From contig NZ_VIUW01000004.1 of the NCBI RefSeq assembly GCF_007828725.1, positions 294,367 through 358,366 of the forward strand: a stretch of 64,000 nucleotides of DNA, in the 5' to 3' direction. Within the stretch, counting starts at the first letter, position 1. Each line of letters begins with the position of its first letter. Shown piece after piece: positions 1 to 11,649 of this stretch. The position numbers and the translations under genes are program-made. The notes beneath the pieces are model-generated. The model saw only the letters and a list, made by a program, of their open reading frames with translations. It had not been told where the DNA came from and searched no databases. This DNA is from Marihabitans asiaticum (GTDB lineage Bacteria; Actinomycetota; Actinomycetes; Actinomycetales; Dermatophilaceae).

Positions 1-296
1 TGCGCGAGGCGATGATGCGCGTCGGCGCGAGCGGGTCCTGCATCCAGCTCCTCGCGCCGCTGTCGCCGGAGTCGACGATCGCGACCTTCCTGGACCGCAA
101 CGGCCAGGGCATCCAGCAGCTGGCCTACCGGGTCGAGGACATCGACGCGGTGTGCGCGACGCTGCGCGAGCGTGGTCTGCGGCTGCTCTACGACACCCCG
201 AAGCGCGGCACGAGCCAGAGCCGGGTCAACTTCATCCACCCCAAGGACGCCCGCGGGATCCTCGTCGAGCTGGTGGAGCCGGCCCCGTCTGATTGA
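1..296 (+). CDS. mce: Methylmalonyl-CoA epimerase, 3' part
   Basis: This is the C-terminal part of a vicinal-oxygen-chelate fold epimerase; the gene begins before the window and the frame is open to base 3. The visible part includes the segment QQLAYRVEDIDA, which holds the family's typical helix after a metal ligand, and it ends with FIHPKDARGILVELVEP, where the HP...G.LVEL pattern supplies the last metal-binding glutamate. The family interconverts the (2R) and (2S) forms of methylmalonyl-CoA in propionyl-CoA metabolism, in the cytoplasm. A PduO adenosyltransferase 2.5 kb downstream would make the B12 cofactor used by the next enzyme in that route. Nearby nucS is a common actinobacterial neighbour. 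The family call is confident; the start cannot be seen. Confidence 0.9.
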   Translation, partial: REAMMRVGASGSCIQLLAPLSPESTIATFLDRNGQGIQQLAYRVEDIDAVCATLRERGLRLLYDTPKRGTSQSRVNFIHPKDARGILVELVEPAPSD

Positions 297-315
297 GACG
301 ACCGGCGAAGGGGGG

Positions 316-594
316 TCAGCCGCCTCTGCGGGCCCGCCAGCAGGAGGAGTGCCAGTGCCGGCGGTCCTCGGCTGAGCCCATGGCGTCGTCGGGCCAGACG
401 ACGACGTGAGCGGTCCCGGGAGCGATGTCGTGCTCGCACCCAGGGCATCGGTAGACGCGGGTGGAGGATGCGCCGGAGAGTCGCCGGACGGCCCAGCGGC
501 GGCCCAGCCAGGACACGTGGGTCAGGCCGGCGCCGTGGACGGCCGACGGCAGGGGACGAGGGTCGTCCCGGCGGCGGCGATTGGCTCTGGGCAC
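316..594 (-). CDS. Small conserved actinobacterial protein with a zinc-binding-type Cys/His cluster
   Basis: The 92-residue product starts with a very basic N-terminus (MPRANRRRRDD). Its conserved core has YRCPGCEHDI (CxxC near residue 51) followed by DRRHWHSSCW (His and Cys near residue 85), which looks like a small zinc ribbon. Similar proteins sit beside nucS in many actinobacteria and are often labelled ATP/GTP-binding without real support; that conservation is from memory. The start is GTG. The gene is divergent from nucS and convergent with mce. Its stop codon is fused to the recurrent motif TGACCCCCCTTCGC. No function is known; nucleic-acid binding would fit but is inference. Confidence 0.75.
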   Translation of the reverse strand: MPRANRRRRDDPRPLPSAVHGAGLTHVSWLGRRWAVRRLSGASSTRVYRCPGCEHDIAPGTAHVVVWPDDAMGSAEDRRHWHSSCWRARRGG

Positions 595-773
595 CCGGTC
601 AGTGTGACCGATGGGTGCGGGGCCCGCGCCTGCCGGGCACGAGCCCCGACCTCCCCCCGGAGTGGAGGGCGGCGAACCGCCCTCCAGATGAGTAGACGCG
701 GCGGCCTGCCGATCCGCTGCGTCGGGTGCGCTGGCTTTTTTCGGTCGGCGTCGCGCGCGTAGGGTGACCGGTC

Positions 774-1469
774 GTGAGAGTTGTCATCGCGACGTGCACC
801 GTGGACTACGACGGGCGCCTCACCGCTCACCTCCCGCTGGCGACCAGGCTCCTCCTCGTCAAGGCCGACGGCTCGGTCCTCGTGCACAGCGACGGCGGCT
901 CGTACAAGCCGCTGAACTGGATGTCCCCTCCCTGCGCGATGGCCGAGATCGAGCCCGACGAGGCCGAGGCCGCGGCGGGGGCGACGCTGGTGTGGAACGT
1001 TCAGCACGCCAAGTCCGAGGACCGGCTGCGGGTGATGATCCACGAGGTGCTCCACGACAGCCGGCACGACCTCGGGGTGGACCCGGGCCTGGTCAAGGAC
1101 GGGGTCGAGGCTCACCTGCAGCGTCTGCTGGCCGAGCACATCAGCACCCTGGGCGAGGGATGGACGCTCACCCGGCGCGAGTACATGACGGCGATCGGCC
1201 CGGTCGACATCCTCTGCCGCGACGCCAGCGGGGGCACGGTGGCGGTGGAGATCAAGCGAAGGGGGGAGATCGACGGCGTCGAGCAGCTCACCCGCTATCT
1301 CGAGCTGATGAACCGTGACCCGCACCTGCGCCCGGTCACCGGGGTCTTCGCCGCCCAGGTGATCAAGCCCCAGGCCCGCACGCTCGCCGAGGACCGCGGC
1401 ATCCGCTGCGTCACCCTGGACTACGACGCCCTCAAGGGCATCGACGACGTCGAGACCCGCCTCTTCTGA
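774..1469 (+). CDS. nucS: Endonuclease NucS/EndoMS (mismatch-specific)
   Basis: NucS cuts both strands at mismatched bases and replaces MutS/MutL mismatch repair in actinobacteria and many archaea. The 231-residue length is typical. The N-terminal half is the DNA-binding dimer domain ([16 protein letters not shown]). The C-terminal RecB-like nuclease domain shows GPVDILCRD followed by [20 protein letters not shown], the D...ExK active site. The protein ends in RLF, the usual short clamp-binding tail. The GTG start at 774 gives the family N-terminus. A TAGGGT hexamer about 10 bases before it could be a -10 of a leaderless transcript. The recurrent CGAAGGGG motif encodes part of the conserved KRRGE here. 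Identification is very secure. Confidence 0.97.
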   Translation: MRVVIATCTVDYDGRLTAHLPLATRLLLVKADGSVLVHSDGGSYKPLNWMSPPCAMAEIEPDEAEAAAGATLVWNVQHAKSEDRLRVMIHEVLHDSRHDLGVDPGLVKDGVEAHLQRLLAEHISTLGEGWTLTRREYMTAIGPVDILCRDASGGTVAVEIKRRGEIDGVEQLTRYLELMNRDPHLRPVTGVFAAQVIKPQARTLAEDRGIRCVTLDYDALKGIDDVETRLF

Positions 1470-1520
1470 GCCGGCGGCGTCTCACCGCGGTGCCCCCTCG
1501 CCGGGCACCCCTCCTGGTTC

Positions 1521-1560
1521 GAGGTATACACGCCCGCGGCAGCAACCCCGGATCTACCTC
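1521..1560. repeat. Diverged copy of the 39-bp GAGGTAG palindrome
   Basis: The 40-bp unit starts GAGGTATACACGCCCG and ends GATCTACCTC, so the ends are inverted repeats. It matches the family found in several copies at 41811-41977 and 43051-43154. Read on the minus strand, its GAGGTAG end supplies the TAG stop of the small gene at 1554-1769. Confidence 0.6.
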
Positions 1561-1769
1561 AATACCCCCTTCGCGAGCGCCTCGCAGACCCCCGCCGGGG
1601 CACCGAGACCACCGGACAGTGCCGCAGCGGCATCGGCCAGCTCACGCGGCGAGAGGACCAGGGCGACGTTCTCCGCCGCCACCTGACGAACGCGTCGCTC
1701 CACCCACCCCGGGCCCAGCTCCGTCGGGGCGGTGAGCACGGCGAAGCGGGCCGGGCAGTGCAGCGTCAT
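1554..1769 (-). CDS. Small protein resembling a fragment of a histidine phosphatase
   Basis: This 71-residue product starts MTLHCPARFAVLTAP. The ATG at 1769 has a strong ribosome site (GGAGGGGAGGAG, about 6 bases ahead) and overlaps the stop of the upstream acyltransferase-like gene as ATGA, so the two are probably translationally coupled. MTLHCPA is a familiar start of actinobacterial phosphoglycerate-mutase-like phosphatases, and VALVLSPRELADAAAAL resembles their SSP..RA..TA segment. However, the catalytic RHGE motif is missing and the protein stops at about a third of the usual length. It may be a degenerate remnant or a small protein with a new role. The stop codon lies inside a palindromic repeat. 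Confidence 0.55.
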   Translation of the reverse strand: MTLHCPARFAVLTAPTELGPGWVERRVRQVAAENVALVLSPRELADAAAALSGGLGAPAGVCEALAKGVLR

Positions 1770-2815
1770 CCGCTCCTCCCCTCCGGCACGAGCCGTCCGG
1801 TGACCGCCGCGAGCAGCCTTTCGAGCGGTCCGACGCCGACGACGCGCCACCACACCCACCCCAGGCCCACCGTGGCGGCCAGCACCAGACCTCCGGCCAC
1901 CGCCCAGTGGATCGCCGAGTCCCGCCGCGCGTCATCGACAGTGAGGACGTCGATGAGGACGACGTGGAAGACGTAGGCGCTGAGCGACACCGTCCCAACC
2001 GCGACCACCGGCGCGAGGATAGCCCGAGGGGCAGCCGGCAGGTGTGGCGCGAGCAGGATGAGGGCCGACGCCGTCGTCACCGCGAGCCCGACGTCGCTCA
2101 GCGTGTCCAGATAGCTGCCCGAGGTCTGCACCTCGAACCCGGCCAGCCGCAGCGCGACGAACGCGAGATAGCTCGTCGCGCCGACAGCGAGCAGCGCGAC
2201 GAGGAGACGCCGCTCGAAGTGCCGCACCGCCATCACCACCCCGAGCAGGAAGAAGGGCAGGAGGTTGGTCAGCCGGTAGTACGGCGAGAGCACGATCCAC
2301 TCCAGCACCTGCTCCCAGGGCGCCCCGCGGTAGGTCTGCACCCCTGGCAGGGCCGCCCGAGCAGCGGCGTTGACCAGCGGTGCCGCGAGGAAGGTCGCGG
2401 CGGTCACGATGGTCAGGACGGGGAGCCGCAGCCGGGCGAGCACCGTCCCGACGATCAAGGTCACGCCGAGGTGCTGGAGCACGATCGCGATGAAGGTCCC
2501 GAGCTGGTTCAGGGCCAGGCCGGTCGCGATGAGCAGCAGCCCGCGCACCACGTCGCGCCGGATCGCCGCCGCCGGGGTCACCCCCGGTCGCAACGAGACC
2601 AGACCGACGGAGATGCCCATCACCAGGGCGAAGAGCGGCGAGGCGAGGTTGTTCACCTGCGCGAGCACGCTGGAGATCACGAGGTCGTCTTCGGAGGAGT
2701 AGGGCGACCAGACACGCACGTGGGCGATGACCATGGCGATGATCGCGACTCCCCTGGTGAGGTCGACGCCGAGCACCCGGTCACCCTGGTCGCGCGGGGC
2801 GGGAACCGGGAGCAT
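1766..2815 (-). CDS. Multi-pass membrane acyltransferase-like protein (DUF1624/DUF418 type)
   Basis: The product of about 349 residues has around ten hydrophobic segments. Its N-terminus, VLGVDLTRGVAIIAMVIAH, is the RxxGVDLxRGxAI signature of the heparan-alpha-glucosaminide acetyltransferase/DUF418 superfamily. These inner-membrane proteins are thought to move acyl groups onto cell-envelope sugars; the substrate here is unknown. The start is ATG at 2815, because no upstream in-frame start leaves room for the divergent pduO gene that begins 33 bp away. The gene overlaps the small downstream ORF by four bases. Membrane location and superfamily are fairly sure; the reaction is not. Confidence 0.8.
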   Translation of the reverse strand: MLPVPAPRDQGDRVLGVDLTRGVAIIAMVIAHVRVWSPYSSEDDLVISSVLAQVNNLASPLFALVMGISVGLVSLRPGVTPAAAIRRDVVRGLLLIATGLALNQLGTFIAIVLQHLGVTLIVGTVLARLRLPVLTIVTAATFLAAPLVNAAARAALPGVQTYRGAPWEQVLEWIVLSPYYRLTNLLPFFLLGVVMAVRHFERRLLVALLAVGATSYLAFVALRLAGFEVQTSGSYLDTLSDVGLAVTTASALILLAPHLPAAPRAILAPVVAVGTVSLSAYVFHVVLIDVLTVDDARRDSAIHWAVAGGLVLAATVGLGWVWWRVVGVGPLERLLAAVTGRLVPEGRSG

Positions 2816-2848
2816 GCAGACATTGTGCGTGCTGGGACGATTGACCTC

Positions 2849-3481
2849 ATGGTCAACCTCACGAAGATCTACACCCGCACCGGTGACGACGGCACGACGG
2901 CCCTCGGTGACTTCAGCCGGACCCGCAAGACCGACCCGCGGATCCAGGCCTACGCCGACGTCAACGAGGCCAACGCGGCGATCGGCGTCGTGCTGGCCTG
3001 CGGCGAGCTCGACGACGACGTGACGAGCACCCTCCTTCGCGTGCAGAACGACCTCTTCGACCTCGGTGCCGACCTGTGCACCCCGCTCGTCGCGAATCCC
3101 GAGCACCCACCCCTTCGCGTCCGTCAGCAGTGGGTCGACGAGCTGGAGGCGGACTGCGACCGCTACCTCGAGGCCCTGGAACCCCTGCGCTCCTTCATCC
3201 TCCCCGGCGGCACCACCGGAGCGGCGTACCTGCACGTCGCGACGACCGTGGCCCGTCGCGCGGAGCGCTCCGCCTGGGCGGCCGTGGAGGCGCACGGGAC
3301 CGAGGAGGGACAGGAGCGAGGCGAAGGGGGGATCAGTCCCCTGGCGTTGACCTACCTCAACCGGCTCTCGGACCTGCTCTTCGTCCTGGCCCGGCGCGCC
3401 AACGCCGACGCCGGTGGCGATGTGCTGTGGCGGCCCGGCGGGGGTAGGGAGGACCCGCCCGAGCAGGTCAGGCGACGTTGA
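2849..3481 (+). CDS. pduO: Cob(I)yrinic acid a,c-diamide adenosyltransferase, PduO type
   Basis: This cytoplasmic enzyme transfers the adenosyl group of ATP to cob(I)alamin, making coenzyme B12 for methylmalonyl-CoA mutase. The N-terminus KIYTRTGDDGTTAL is the ATP-binding signature of the PduO family. LRVQNDLFDLGADL, FILPGG and the RRAER region (about residues 135-145) are the other conserved blocks, and LTYLNRLSDLLFVLAR closes the five-helix bundle. The length (210 residues) is normal apart from a short insert, GTEEGQERGEGG, produced by a CGAAGGGG motif. The gene overlaps the end of the opposing DUF2550 gene by 14 bp. It is divergent from the acyltransferase-like gene with only 33 bp between starts. 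Confidence 0.93.
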   Translation: MVNLTKIYTRTGDDGTTALGDFSRTRKTDPRIQAYADVNEANAAIGVVLACGELDDDVTSTLLRVQNDLFDLGADLCTPLVANPEHPPLRVRQQWVDELEADCDRYLEALEPLRSFILPGGTTGAAYLHVATTVARRAERSAWAAVEAHGTEEGQERGEGGISPLALTYLNRLSDLLFVLARRANADAGGDVLWRPGGGREDPPEQVRRR

Positions 3482-3902
3482 CGTCAGCGCCGGGCGGGGC
3501 GGACTCGAGCCAGGACCGCATCGCCATGTAGACGCCGCGCTCGACGGCGATCGGGCACGGCTCGGTGTGCACGGCGTCGGAGACCTCGACCTGGACCGCC
3601 TGGCTCAGCCCCGGGATCGAGATCAGCTCATCGGCCGGGGTCGTCAGCTCGAGGTGGGCTCGCTCCCACTGCAGTCGCGGCCGGGTCGTCAGGGCGACCA
3701 CCGGGAACCACGCCAAGGTGCTGGGGCCGAGCCGGACCAGACCGAGGCGCCACCGCGTCCCGTCCTTGCTGATCGCGGCGAGGGCGACCGGACACCCCTT
3801 CGCAATCGACCGGCGGCGCAGGACGACGGCCGTGATCGCCAGCGCGAGGAGCAGGGGCAGGCCGACGACGAGCAGCCACTCGACCTCAGGCAGCGCCCCC
3901 AT
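3468..3902 (-). CDS. DUF2550 family membrane-anchored protein
   Basis: The 144-residue product begins with one transmembrane helix (WLLVVGLPLLLALAITAVVL). A soluble domain with GTRWRLGLVRLGPSTLAWFPV follows. This is the DUF2550 pattern, a protein of unknown function that commonly follows atpC in actinobacteria. It starts 9 bp after atpC and is probably the last gene of the atp transcription unit. No catalytic motif can be seen. Its 3' end overlaps that of pduO. Confidence 0.85.
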   Translation of the reverse strand: MGALPEVEWLLVVGLPLLLALAITAVVLRRRSIAKGCPVALAAISKDGTRWRLGLVRLGPSTLAWFPVVALTTRPRLQWERAHLELTTPADELISIPGLSQAVQVEVSDAVHTEPCPIAVERGVYMAMRSWLESAPPGADVNVA

Positions 3903-3911
3903 GGACCGTTG

Positions 3912-4172
3912 TCAGCCCTGCTCTGTGACTGTCTCCGCGACGATGGTCACGTTGTCGTGGTCGACGGAGAGGAAGCCGCCGTCGACGCTGGCGGTCCGCT
4001 CGCCGCCCTCGGTCTTGATGACGATGTCGCCCTCGACGACGACACCGAGCATCGGGGTGTGACCGGGCATGATGCCCAGCTCGCCCTCGGCGCTGCGAGC
4101 TCGCACGAAGGAGGCCTCACCGGACCAGACTCTGCGGTCGGCGGCGACGAGCTCGACGGTCAGTGCACTCAC
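3912..4172 (-). CDS. atpC: F1Fo ATP synthase epsilon subunit, short form
   Basis: The 86 residues correspond to the N-terminal beta-sandwich of epsilon. LTVELVAADRRVWSGEAS, GELGIMPGHTPMLG and the closing GFLSVDHDNVTIVAE block are all present. The two C-terminal helices that inhibit ATP hydrolysis in other bacteria are absent; full-length epsilon is about 120-140 residues. Short forms occur in some actinobacteria, so this may be a lineage trait rather than damage. Epsilon couples the rotor shaft to the c-ring. Here it is separated from atpD by a DUF2752 gene and a long hairpin, which may lower its expression. Confidence 0.94.
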   Translation of the reverse strand: MSALTVELVAADRRVWSGEASFVRARSAEGELGIMPGHTPMLGVVVEGDIVIKTEGGERTASVDGGFLSVDHDNVTIVAETVTEQG

Positions 4173-4242
4173 GGCTAAGGGGTCCTTCTCTAACGTCGGG
4201 GGGAGGTCTGATCACATCGTAGCGGCCCGCAGCGCCAGCCAC

Positions 4243-4704
4243 TCACCCCATGACCAGAGACCAGGTCTCCTGCCCGACCCCGACGCTCCACACCCGGTAC
4301 ACCGACCAGGTCAGCCACGCCCCGACGAGCAGCACTGCTGGGCGCGGCCGGACGAGGTCGAACAACCCCTCGGGACGTCTCCTGCGCGCGAGGGCGAGGA
4401 GGACGTAGCCCGCGGCGAACGCCGCGACGGCCATGAACACCATGCCGAAGGGGTTGTAGAAGAAGGCGGTCGAGATGTCGCCATGCGCGAGGTGGACCCA
4501 GGACCGGGTCATCCCGCAGCCGGGGCAAGGGATGCCGACGAAGGTGCGCAGCAGGCAGCTGCTCGGGCCCGCGGTGACCGAGCTGACCGGCCAGAGGAAG
4601 GCCACCGCGATCGCGATGGCGCTGCCTACCCCGAGGGCAACGGCGACCACCCGCTCGCCGAGGTTGCCGCCGCGCACGAGGACACTTCCTGCTGGCACGG
4701 ACAT
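4243..4704 (-). CDS. DUF2752 membrane protein inside the atp operon
   Basis: The 153-residue product has about four hydrophobic stretches. It carries the DUF2752 signature CPGCGMTRSW, preceded by SSCLLRTFVGIP and followed by a helix with FYNPFG. The function of this family is unknown; the Cys pairs suggest a metal site or redox role near the membrane, which is inference. It is unusual to find it between atpD and atpC. A perfect 16-bp inverted repeat separates it from atpD, so it may depend on read-through or on its own promoter. The ATG start at 4704 gives a typical length. Confidence 0.85.
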   Translation of the reverse strand: MSVPAGSVLVRGGNLGERVVAVALGVGSAIAIAVAFLWPVSSVTAGPSSCLLRTFVGIPCPGCGMTRSWVHLAHGDISTAFFYNPFGMVFMAVAAFAAGYVLLALARRRRPEGLFDLVRPRPAVLLVGAWLTWSVYRVWSVGVGQETWSLVMG

Positions 4705-4734
4705 GACGCGATCCTACAAGCACCCCTGAACGCA

Positions 4735-4787
4735 CCAGGTCGGGGTGACCAGGCGCCGGATGAGAGCGCGCGGTCACCCCGACCTGG
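4735..4787 (-). terminator. Long hairpin between atpD and the DUF2752 gene
   Basis: CCAGGTCGGGGTGACC (4735-4750) and GGTCACCCCGACCTGG (4772-4787) are perfect 16-bp inverted repeats with a 21-base loop. No T-run follows. In an operon this would act as a partial terminator or an mRNA-stability element downstream of atpD. Confidence 0.65.
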
Positions 4788-4806
4788 GGTGCGAAGGGGG
4801 TGCGGC

Positions 4807-7195
<2,389 letters not shown>

Positions 7196-7266
7196 ACGTT
7201 TCCGCCTCTCTTGCGTCTCTGTCGTGCGAAGGGGGTGTCTGCTGGCTGTTCCGCCGGCTGGCCGGC

Positions 7267-7300
7267 CGGTCGGGTCGGGCGCTCACGCCCGACCCGACCG
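7267..7300 (-). promoter_or_regulatory. Intra-operon stem-loop between atpA and atpG
   Basis: CGGTCGGGTCGGGCG (7267-7281) and CGCCCGACCCGACCG (7286-7300) form a perfect 15-bp stem with a CTCA loop. It lies just after the atpA stop. It could protect atpA mRNA or attenuate read-through into atpG, the first single-copy rotor subunit. Confidence 0.65.
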
Positions 7301-7306
7301 ATGGCA

Positions 7307-8950
7307 TCAGCGCTTCTGCCGGACGATCTGCTCCTGCTCGGGCTCCTGAGCCTTGTCCGCGGCGCCGTCCTCGGACTCGTCGCCGACCGGCACGTCCCCC
7401 TTGTTCGAGGGCTGGAAGCCCTGCTTGAAGGAGTCGATCTCGGACTGCAGCGCCTCGGCGGTGGAGTCCTCGAACTTGCCGGTCTCGCGGATCGCGTCGA
7501 GGAGATCGGCCTTGGAGTGGCGCAGGTGCGCGAGGAACTCGCTCTCGAAGCGGGTGATGTCCGAGGCCGCGACCGAGTCGAGCTGACCGGTGGTGCCGGC
7601 CCAGATCGAGACGACCTGCTCCTCGACCGGTAGCGGGCTGGCCTGCTTCTGCTTGAGCAGCTCGACGAGCCGCTCGCCGCGGGCCAGCTGCTGCTTGGAC
7701 GCCGGGTCGAGGTCGGAGGCGAACATCGCGAAGGCCTCGAGCGCGCGGTACTGGGCCAGGTCGAGCTTGAGACGGCCGGAGACCTGCTTCATCGCCTTGA
7801 CCTGCGCGGCACCACCGACACGGGAGACCGAGACACCCACGTCGATGGCGGGGCGGACGTTGGAGTTGAAGAGGTCGGCCTGGAGGTAGATCTGGCCGTC
7901 GGTGATCGAGATGACGTTGGTCGGGATGAACGCCGAGACGTCACCGGCCTTGGTCTCGATGATCGGCAGGCCGGTCATCGAGCCCGCGCCCATCTCGTCG
8001 GAGAGCTTGGCGCAGCGCTCGAGCAGCCGGCTGTGCAGGTAGAAGACGTCACCCGGGTAGGCCTCACGGCCCGGCGGGCGGCGCAGCAGCAGCGACATCG
8101 CGCGGTAGGACTCGGCCTGCTTGGACAGGTCGTCGAAGACGATGAGGACGTGCTTGCCCTGGTACATCCAGTGCTGACCGATGGCCGAGCCGGTGAAGGG
8201 GGCGAGGTACTTGAAGCCCGCGGCGTCGGAGGCGGGGGCGGCGACGATGGTCGTGTACTCCATCGCGCCGGCCTCCTCGAGCGTGCCCTTGACGGACGCG
8301 ATCGTCGAGCCCTTCTGGCCGATGGCGACGTAGATGCAGCGGACCTGCTTGTCCGGGTCGCCGGTCTCCCAGAACTCCTTCTGGTTGATGATCGTGTCGA
8401 CCGCGACCGTCGTCTTGCCGGTCTGGCGGTCACCGATGATCAGCTGGCGCTGGCCACGGCCGATCGGGGTCATCGCATCGACCGCCTTCAGGCCGGTCTG
8501 CAGCGGCTCGTGCACCGACTTGCGCTCGACGACGGTAGGCGCCTGCAGCTCGAGCGCGCGGCGCTCGGTGCTGGCGATGTCACCCATGCCGTCGATCGGC
8601 TGACCGAGCGGGTTGACCACGCGGCCGAGGTACTCCTCGCCGACGGGCACCGAGAGGACCTCGCCGGTGCGCTTGACCTCCTGGCCCTGCTCGATGTTGG
8701 AGAAGTCACCGAGGATGACGACACCGATCTCGTGGACGTCGAGGTTGAGGGCCAGACCGAGGGTCCCGTCCTCGAACTCGAGCAGCTCGTTGGTCATCGC
8801 CGAGGGCAGGCCCTCGACGTGGGCGATGCCGTCACCGGCGTCGGTGACCCGGCCGACCTCTTCGCGGGAGGCCGCGCCCGGGTTGTAGGACTGGACGTAG
8901 CCGTCCAGGGCGTCCCGGATCTCCTCCGGACGGATCGAGAGCTCCGTCAT
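7307..8950 (-). CDS. atpA: F1Fo ATP synthase alpha subunit
   Basis: Alpha forms the non-catalytic nucleotide sites of the F1 hexamer. The 547-residue protein shows the P-loop GDRQTGKT at residues 173-180, the [14 protein letters not shown] segment, and [21 protein letters not shown]. The signature [14 protein letters not shown] follows near residue 370. An acidic, Gln-rich tail of about 40 residues follows the usual end, as in many actinobacteria. It lies 84 bp after atpH. The call is certain. Confidence 0.98.
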   Translation of the reverse strand: MTELSIRPEEIRDALDGYVQSYNPGAASREEVGRVTDAGDGIAHVEGLPSAMTNELLEFEDGTLGLALNLDVHEIGVVILGDFSNIEQGQEVKRTGEVLSVPVGEEYLGRVVNPLGQPIDGMGDIASTERRALELQAPTVVERKSVHEPLQTGLKAVDAMTPIGRGQRQLIIGDRQTGKTTVAVDTIINQKEFWETGDPDKQVRCIYVAIGQKGSTIASVKGTLEEAGAMEYTTIVAAPASDAAGFKYLAPFTGSAIGQHWMYQGKHVLIVFDDLSKQAESYRAMSLLLRRPPGREAYPGDVFYLHSRLLERCAKLSDEMGAGSMTGLPIIETKAGDVSAFIPTNVISITDGQIYLQADLFNSNVRPAIDVGVSVSRVGGAAQVKAMKQVSGRLKLDLAQYRALEAFAMFASDLDPASKQQLARGERLVELLKQKQASPLPVEEQVVSIWAGTTGQLDSVAASDITRFESEFLAHLRHSKADLLDAIRETGKFEDSTAEALQSEIDSFKQGFQPSNKGDVPVGDESEDGAADKAQEPEQEQIVRQKR

Positions 8951-9034
8951 TGTTGTCTCTTCTCCTCGGTGCCGGGTGGTCCGGCTTGTCGTGTCGGGTG
9001 CGTTGGTCTAGGTGGTGGGTGGTGCGAAGGGAGG

Positions 9035-9849
9035 TCAGCCGCCGGCGAGGTGCCGACGCGCCTCGTCGAGGCGCCGCAGGACGGTGCCGTCGACGACCTC
9101 GTCGCCGACCTGGACCCGGATGCCGCCGATGACGTCCTCCTCGACGACCTGCTGCAGGAGGATCGGCTTGCTGTAGATCCGCTGCAGGGCCGCGGAGAGG
9201 CGCTCGGCCTGCTCCTCGGTGAGGGGGGTCGCCGAGGTGACGACGGCGGTGAGCTGCTCGCGCCGGCTTGCGGCGTAGCCGAGGTAGGTCTCGAGGACCC
9301 TGTCGAAGCGTCGCCCGCGCGGGGCGAGCACCGCCTGCCGGGCCAGTCGGACCGTCTCCGGCGAGGCCTTGCCCTCGAGCAGGGTGCGCACGAGCTCGGC
9401 CTTGCCCTCGCGGTCGCCGTGCCGGTTGGTCAGGGCGTCGCGCAGGTCGGGGTTGCCCGCGACGAGGCGCTCGAAGCGGAAGAGCTCGTCCTCGACCGCG
9501 TCGATCCGACCCGAGGACTCCGCACCGGCGAGCGCTGCCTCGACGGCGAAGCGCTCGACGGTGTCGCCGAGGTCTCGCTCGTCGCTCCAGCGCTGCGCCG
9601 CGAGGGTGCCGACGACCGAGAGGGTCTCGCTCGACACCTTGCCGCCGAGCAGCCGCTCGACCAGGCCACGCTTGTCCTCACCCTCTCGCGAGGGGTCGGA
9701 CAGCGCGCGCCGCAGCGTCGCGTTGTCGTCGATGAGGGCGCTGACGGCGAAGAGCTCCTCGGCCAGGGAGCTCATGTCCCCCGCCTGACCCGCCGCCGCC
9801 TCGAAGGCCGACCGGCCCTCGTGCACGGCACCGCGCGAGCTGCCTCGCA

Positions 9850-9850
<1 letters not shown>
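9035..9850 (-). CDS. atpH: F1Fo ATP synthase delta subunit (long actinobacterial form)
   Basis: Delta joins the peripheral stalk to the top of F1. At 271 residues it is longer than the 180-residue E. coli form, as usual in actinobacteria. The N-terminal alpha-helical part is followed by the conserved C-terminal module, with VVTSATPLTEEQAERL, ILLQQVVEEDVIGGIRVQVGDEVVDGTV and a final RLDEARRHLA helix. The start overlaps the atpF stop by one base (TGATG), so the two are coupled. It is separate from atpF, unlike the fused gene of mycobacteria. Confidence 0.95.
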
Positions 9851-10476
<626 letters not shown>

Positions 10477-10517
10477 CTAGGTACTGGTGCCGTTGACGTT
10501 GTGCCGTTGCCGGCAGA

Positions 10518-10724
10518 TCAGTTGAAGACGAACGCGAGCACCAGACCGAAGATCGCGAGGGCCTCGGCGAGGGCGAAGCCGAGGATGGCGATCGGCTGGA
10601 GGAGATTGCGGGCCTCGGGCTGACGAGCGACACCGTTGATGTACGCGGCGAAGATCAGACCGACGGCGATGGCCGGGCCGATGGCGGAGAGGCCGTAACC
10701 GACGACGGAGAGATTGCCTTCCAC
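10518..10724 (-). CDS. atpE: F1Fo ATP synthase c subunit
   Basis: The c subunit is the proton-carrying ring protein of Fo. The 68-residue hairpin has two glycine-rich membrane helices joined by the polar loop ARQPE (RQPE at 34-37). The proton-binding glutamate is at position 54 in [13 protein letters not shown] chose the GTG at 10724, because AGAGGA lies 6-7 bases before it and the result ([12 protein letters not shown]) is a normal N-terminus. Upstream in-frame starts would add an unrelated extension. A short strong hairpin lies between atpB and this gene. Confidence 0.96.
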   Translation of the reverse strand: MEGNLSVVGYGLSAIGPAIAVGLIFAAYINGVARQPEARNLLQPIAILGFALAEALAIFGLVLAFVFN

Positions 10725-10754
10725 GATGTTTCCTCTTTCGTGTGGGGTTGTCCG

Positions 10755-10773
10755 CCACGGCACCGTGCCGTGG
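10755..10773 (-). promoter_or_regulatory. Compact hairpin upstream of atpE
   Basis: CCACGGCAC and GTGCCGTGG are perfect 9-bp arms separated by one base, so the real loop would be a few bases larger. It lies in the 106-bp gap between atpB and atpE. It may stabilise the atpE message, since the c subunit is needed in many copies. Confidence 0.5.
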
Positions 10774-10830
10774 GGAAGTTCAAGGGTGGAGACGGTTATT
10801 CGGTTGTGGCTCGGCGCGAGGGCCGAGAGA

Positions 10831-11649
10831 TCAGTGGTCGTCGGCGAGCGCACCGGCGATGTAGCTCGCCGTGAGCAGCGCGAAGACGAAGGCCTGGAGG
10901 AACTGGACCAGCAGCTCGAAGACGAGCATGACACCCGCCATGAGGAAGGTCGGCAGCGAGACGAGCTTGAGCAGGATGTCGCCCTCGATGAGGAAGTAGA
11001 ACGCTCCGGTGACGAAGAGGTAGATGAGCATGTGCCCGGCGAACATATTGCCGAAGAGTCGCAGCGCCAGGGTGAGCGGCCGGGTGATGAAGTACGTGAT
11101 CAGCTCGAGGGGGAAGATCACCGGGACGACGGCCTTGGGCAGCCCGCCGGGGACCATGTGCTTGAAGTAGCCCCCGAGGCCGTGCTTCTTCACGCCGATC
11201 CAGTGGTACACGACGTAGACGACGAGGGTGAGCGCGATCGGGAAGCCGATCTTGCTCGTCACCGGCATCATGCTGCCGAAGAAGGAGCCGGCGAGGTTGA
11301 AGAAGAGCACCATCGTGAAGAGGGTGACGATGAGCGGCAGGTACTGGCGGAAGTGCCGGGTACCGATCATGTCGCGCGCGATGGTGTTGCGCGGCAGGTT
11401 GTAGAAGTTCTCGAAGAGCCACTGGCCCTTGCCGGGGACGACCGCGGCGTTCTTGCTCAGCGCGATCATCGCGAAGGAGAGCGCCGCAGTGATGATCGCC
11501 GCCCAGGCCATCTGGTTGGTCACGGTGATCGGGCCCAGCTCGAAGAGCGGCTGCCAGAAGATCTCGGGGGTGGGGGTCTGGTACCCCTCACCTCCGCCGC
11601 TGGCGGTCGGCGCGGTGCCGACCCAGGAAGCGGGCGCAGTCAAGGTCAC
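10831..11649 (-). CDS. atpB: F1Fo ATP synthase a subunit
   Basis: The a subunit provides the proton half-channels of Fo. The 272-residue protein has five or six membrane helices. The essential arginine lies in [15 protein letters not shown], and the C-terminal helix contains [21 protein letters not shown]. Its start overlaps the stop of the AtpZ-like gene as ATGA. The gene is intact and in the standard order before atpE. Confidence 0.96.
   Translation of the reverse strand: MTLTAPASWVGTAPTASGGGEGYQTPTPEIFWQPLFELGPITVTNQMAWAAIITAALSFAMIALSKNAAVVPGKGQWLFENFYNLPRNTIARDMIGTRHFRQYLPLIVTLFTMVLFFNLAGSFFGSMMPVTSKIGFPIALTLVVYVVYHWIGVKKHGLGGYFKHMVPGGLPKAVVPVIFPLELITYFITRPLTLALRLFGNMFAGHMLIYLFVTGAFYFLIEGDILLKLVSLPTFLMAGVMLVFELLVQFLQAFVFALLTASYIAGALADDH

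Noticed and set aside
1907..2848. Long N-terminal extension of pduO
   Set aside because: The frame is open upstream, but it is antisense to the acyltransferase-like gene, and PduO homology starts right at the ATG at 2849.
2816..3295. N-terminal extension of the acyltransferase-like gene
   Set aside because: The extra residues are the antisense of pduO and carry no membrane segment; the conserved start is at 2815.
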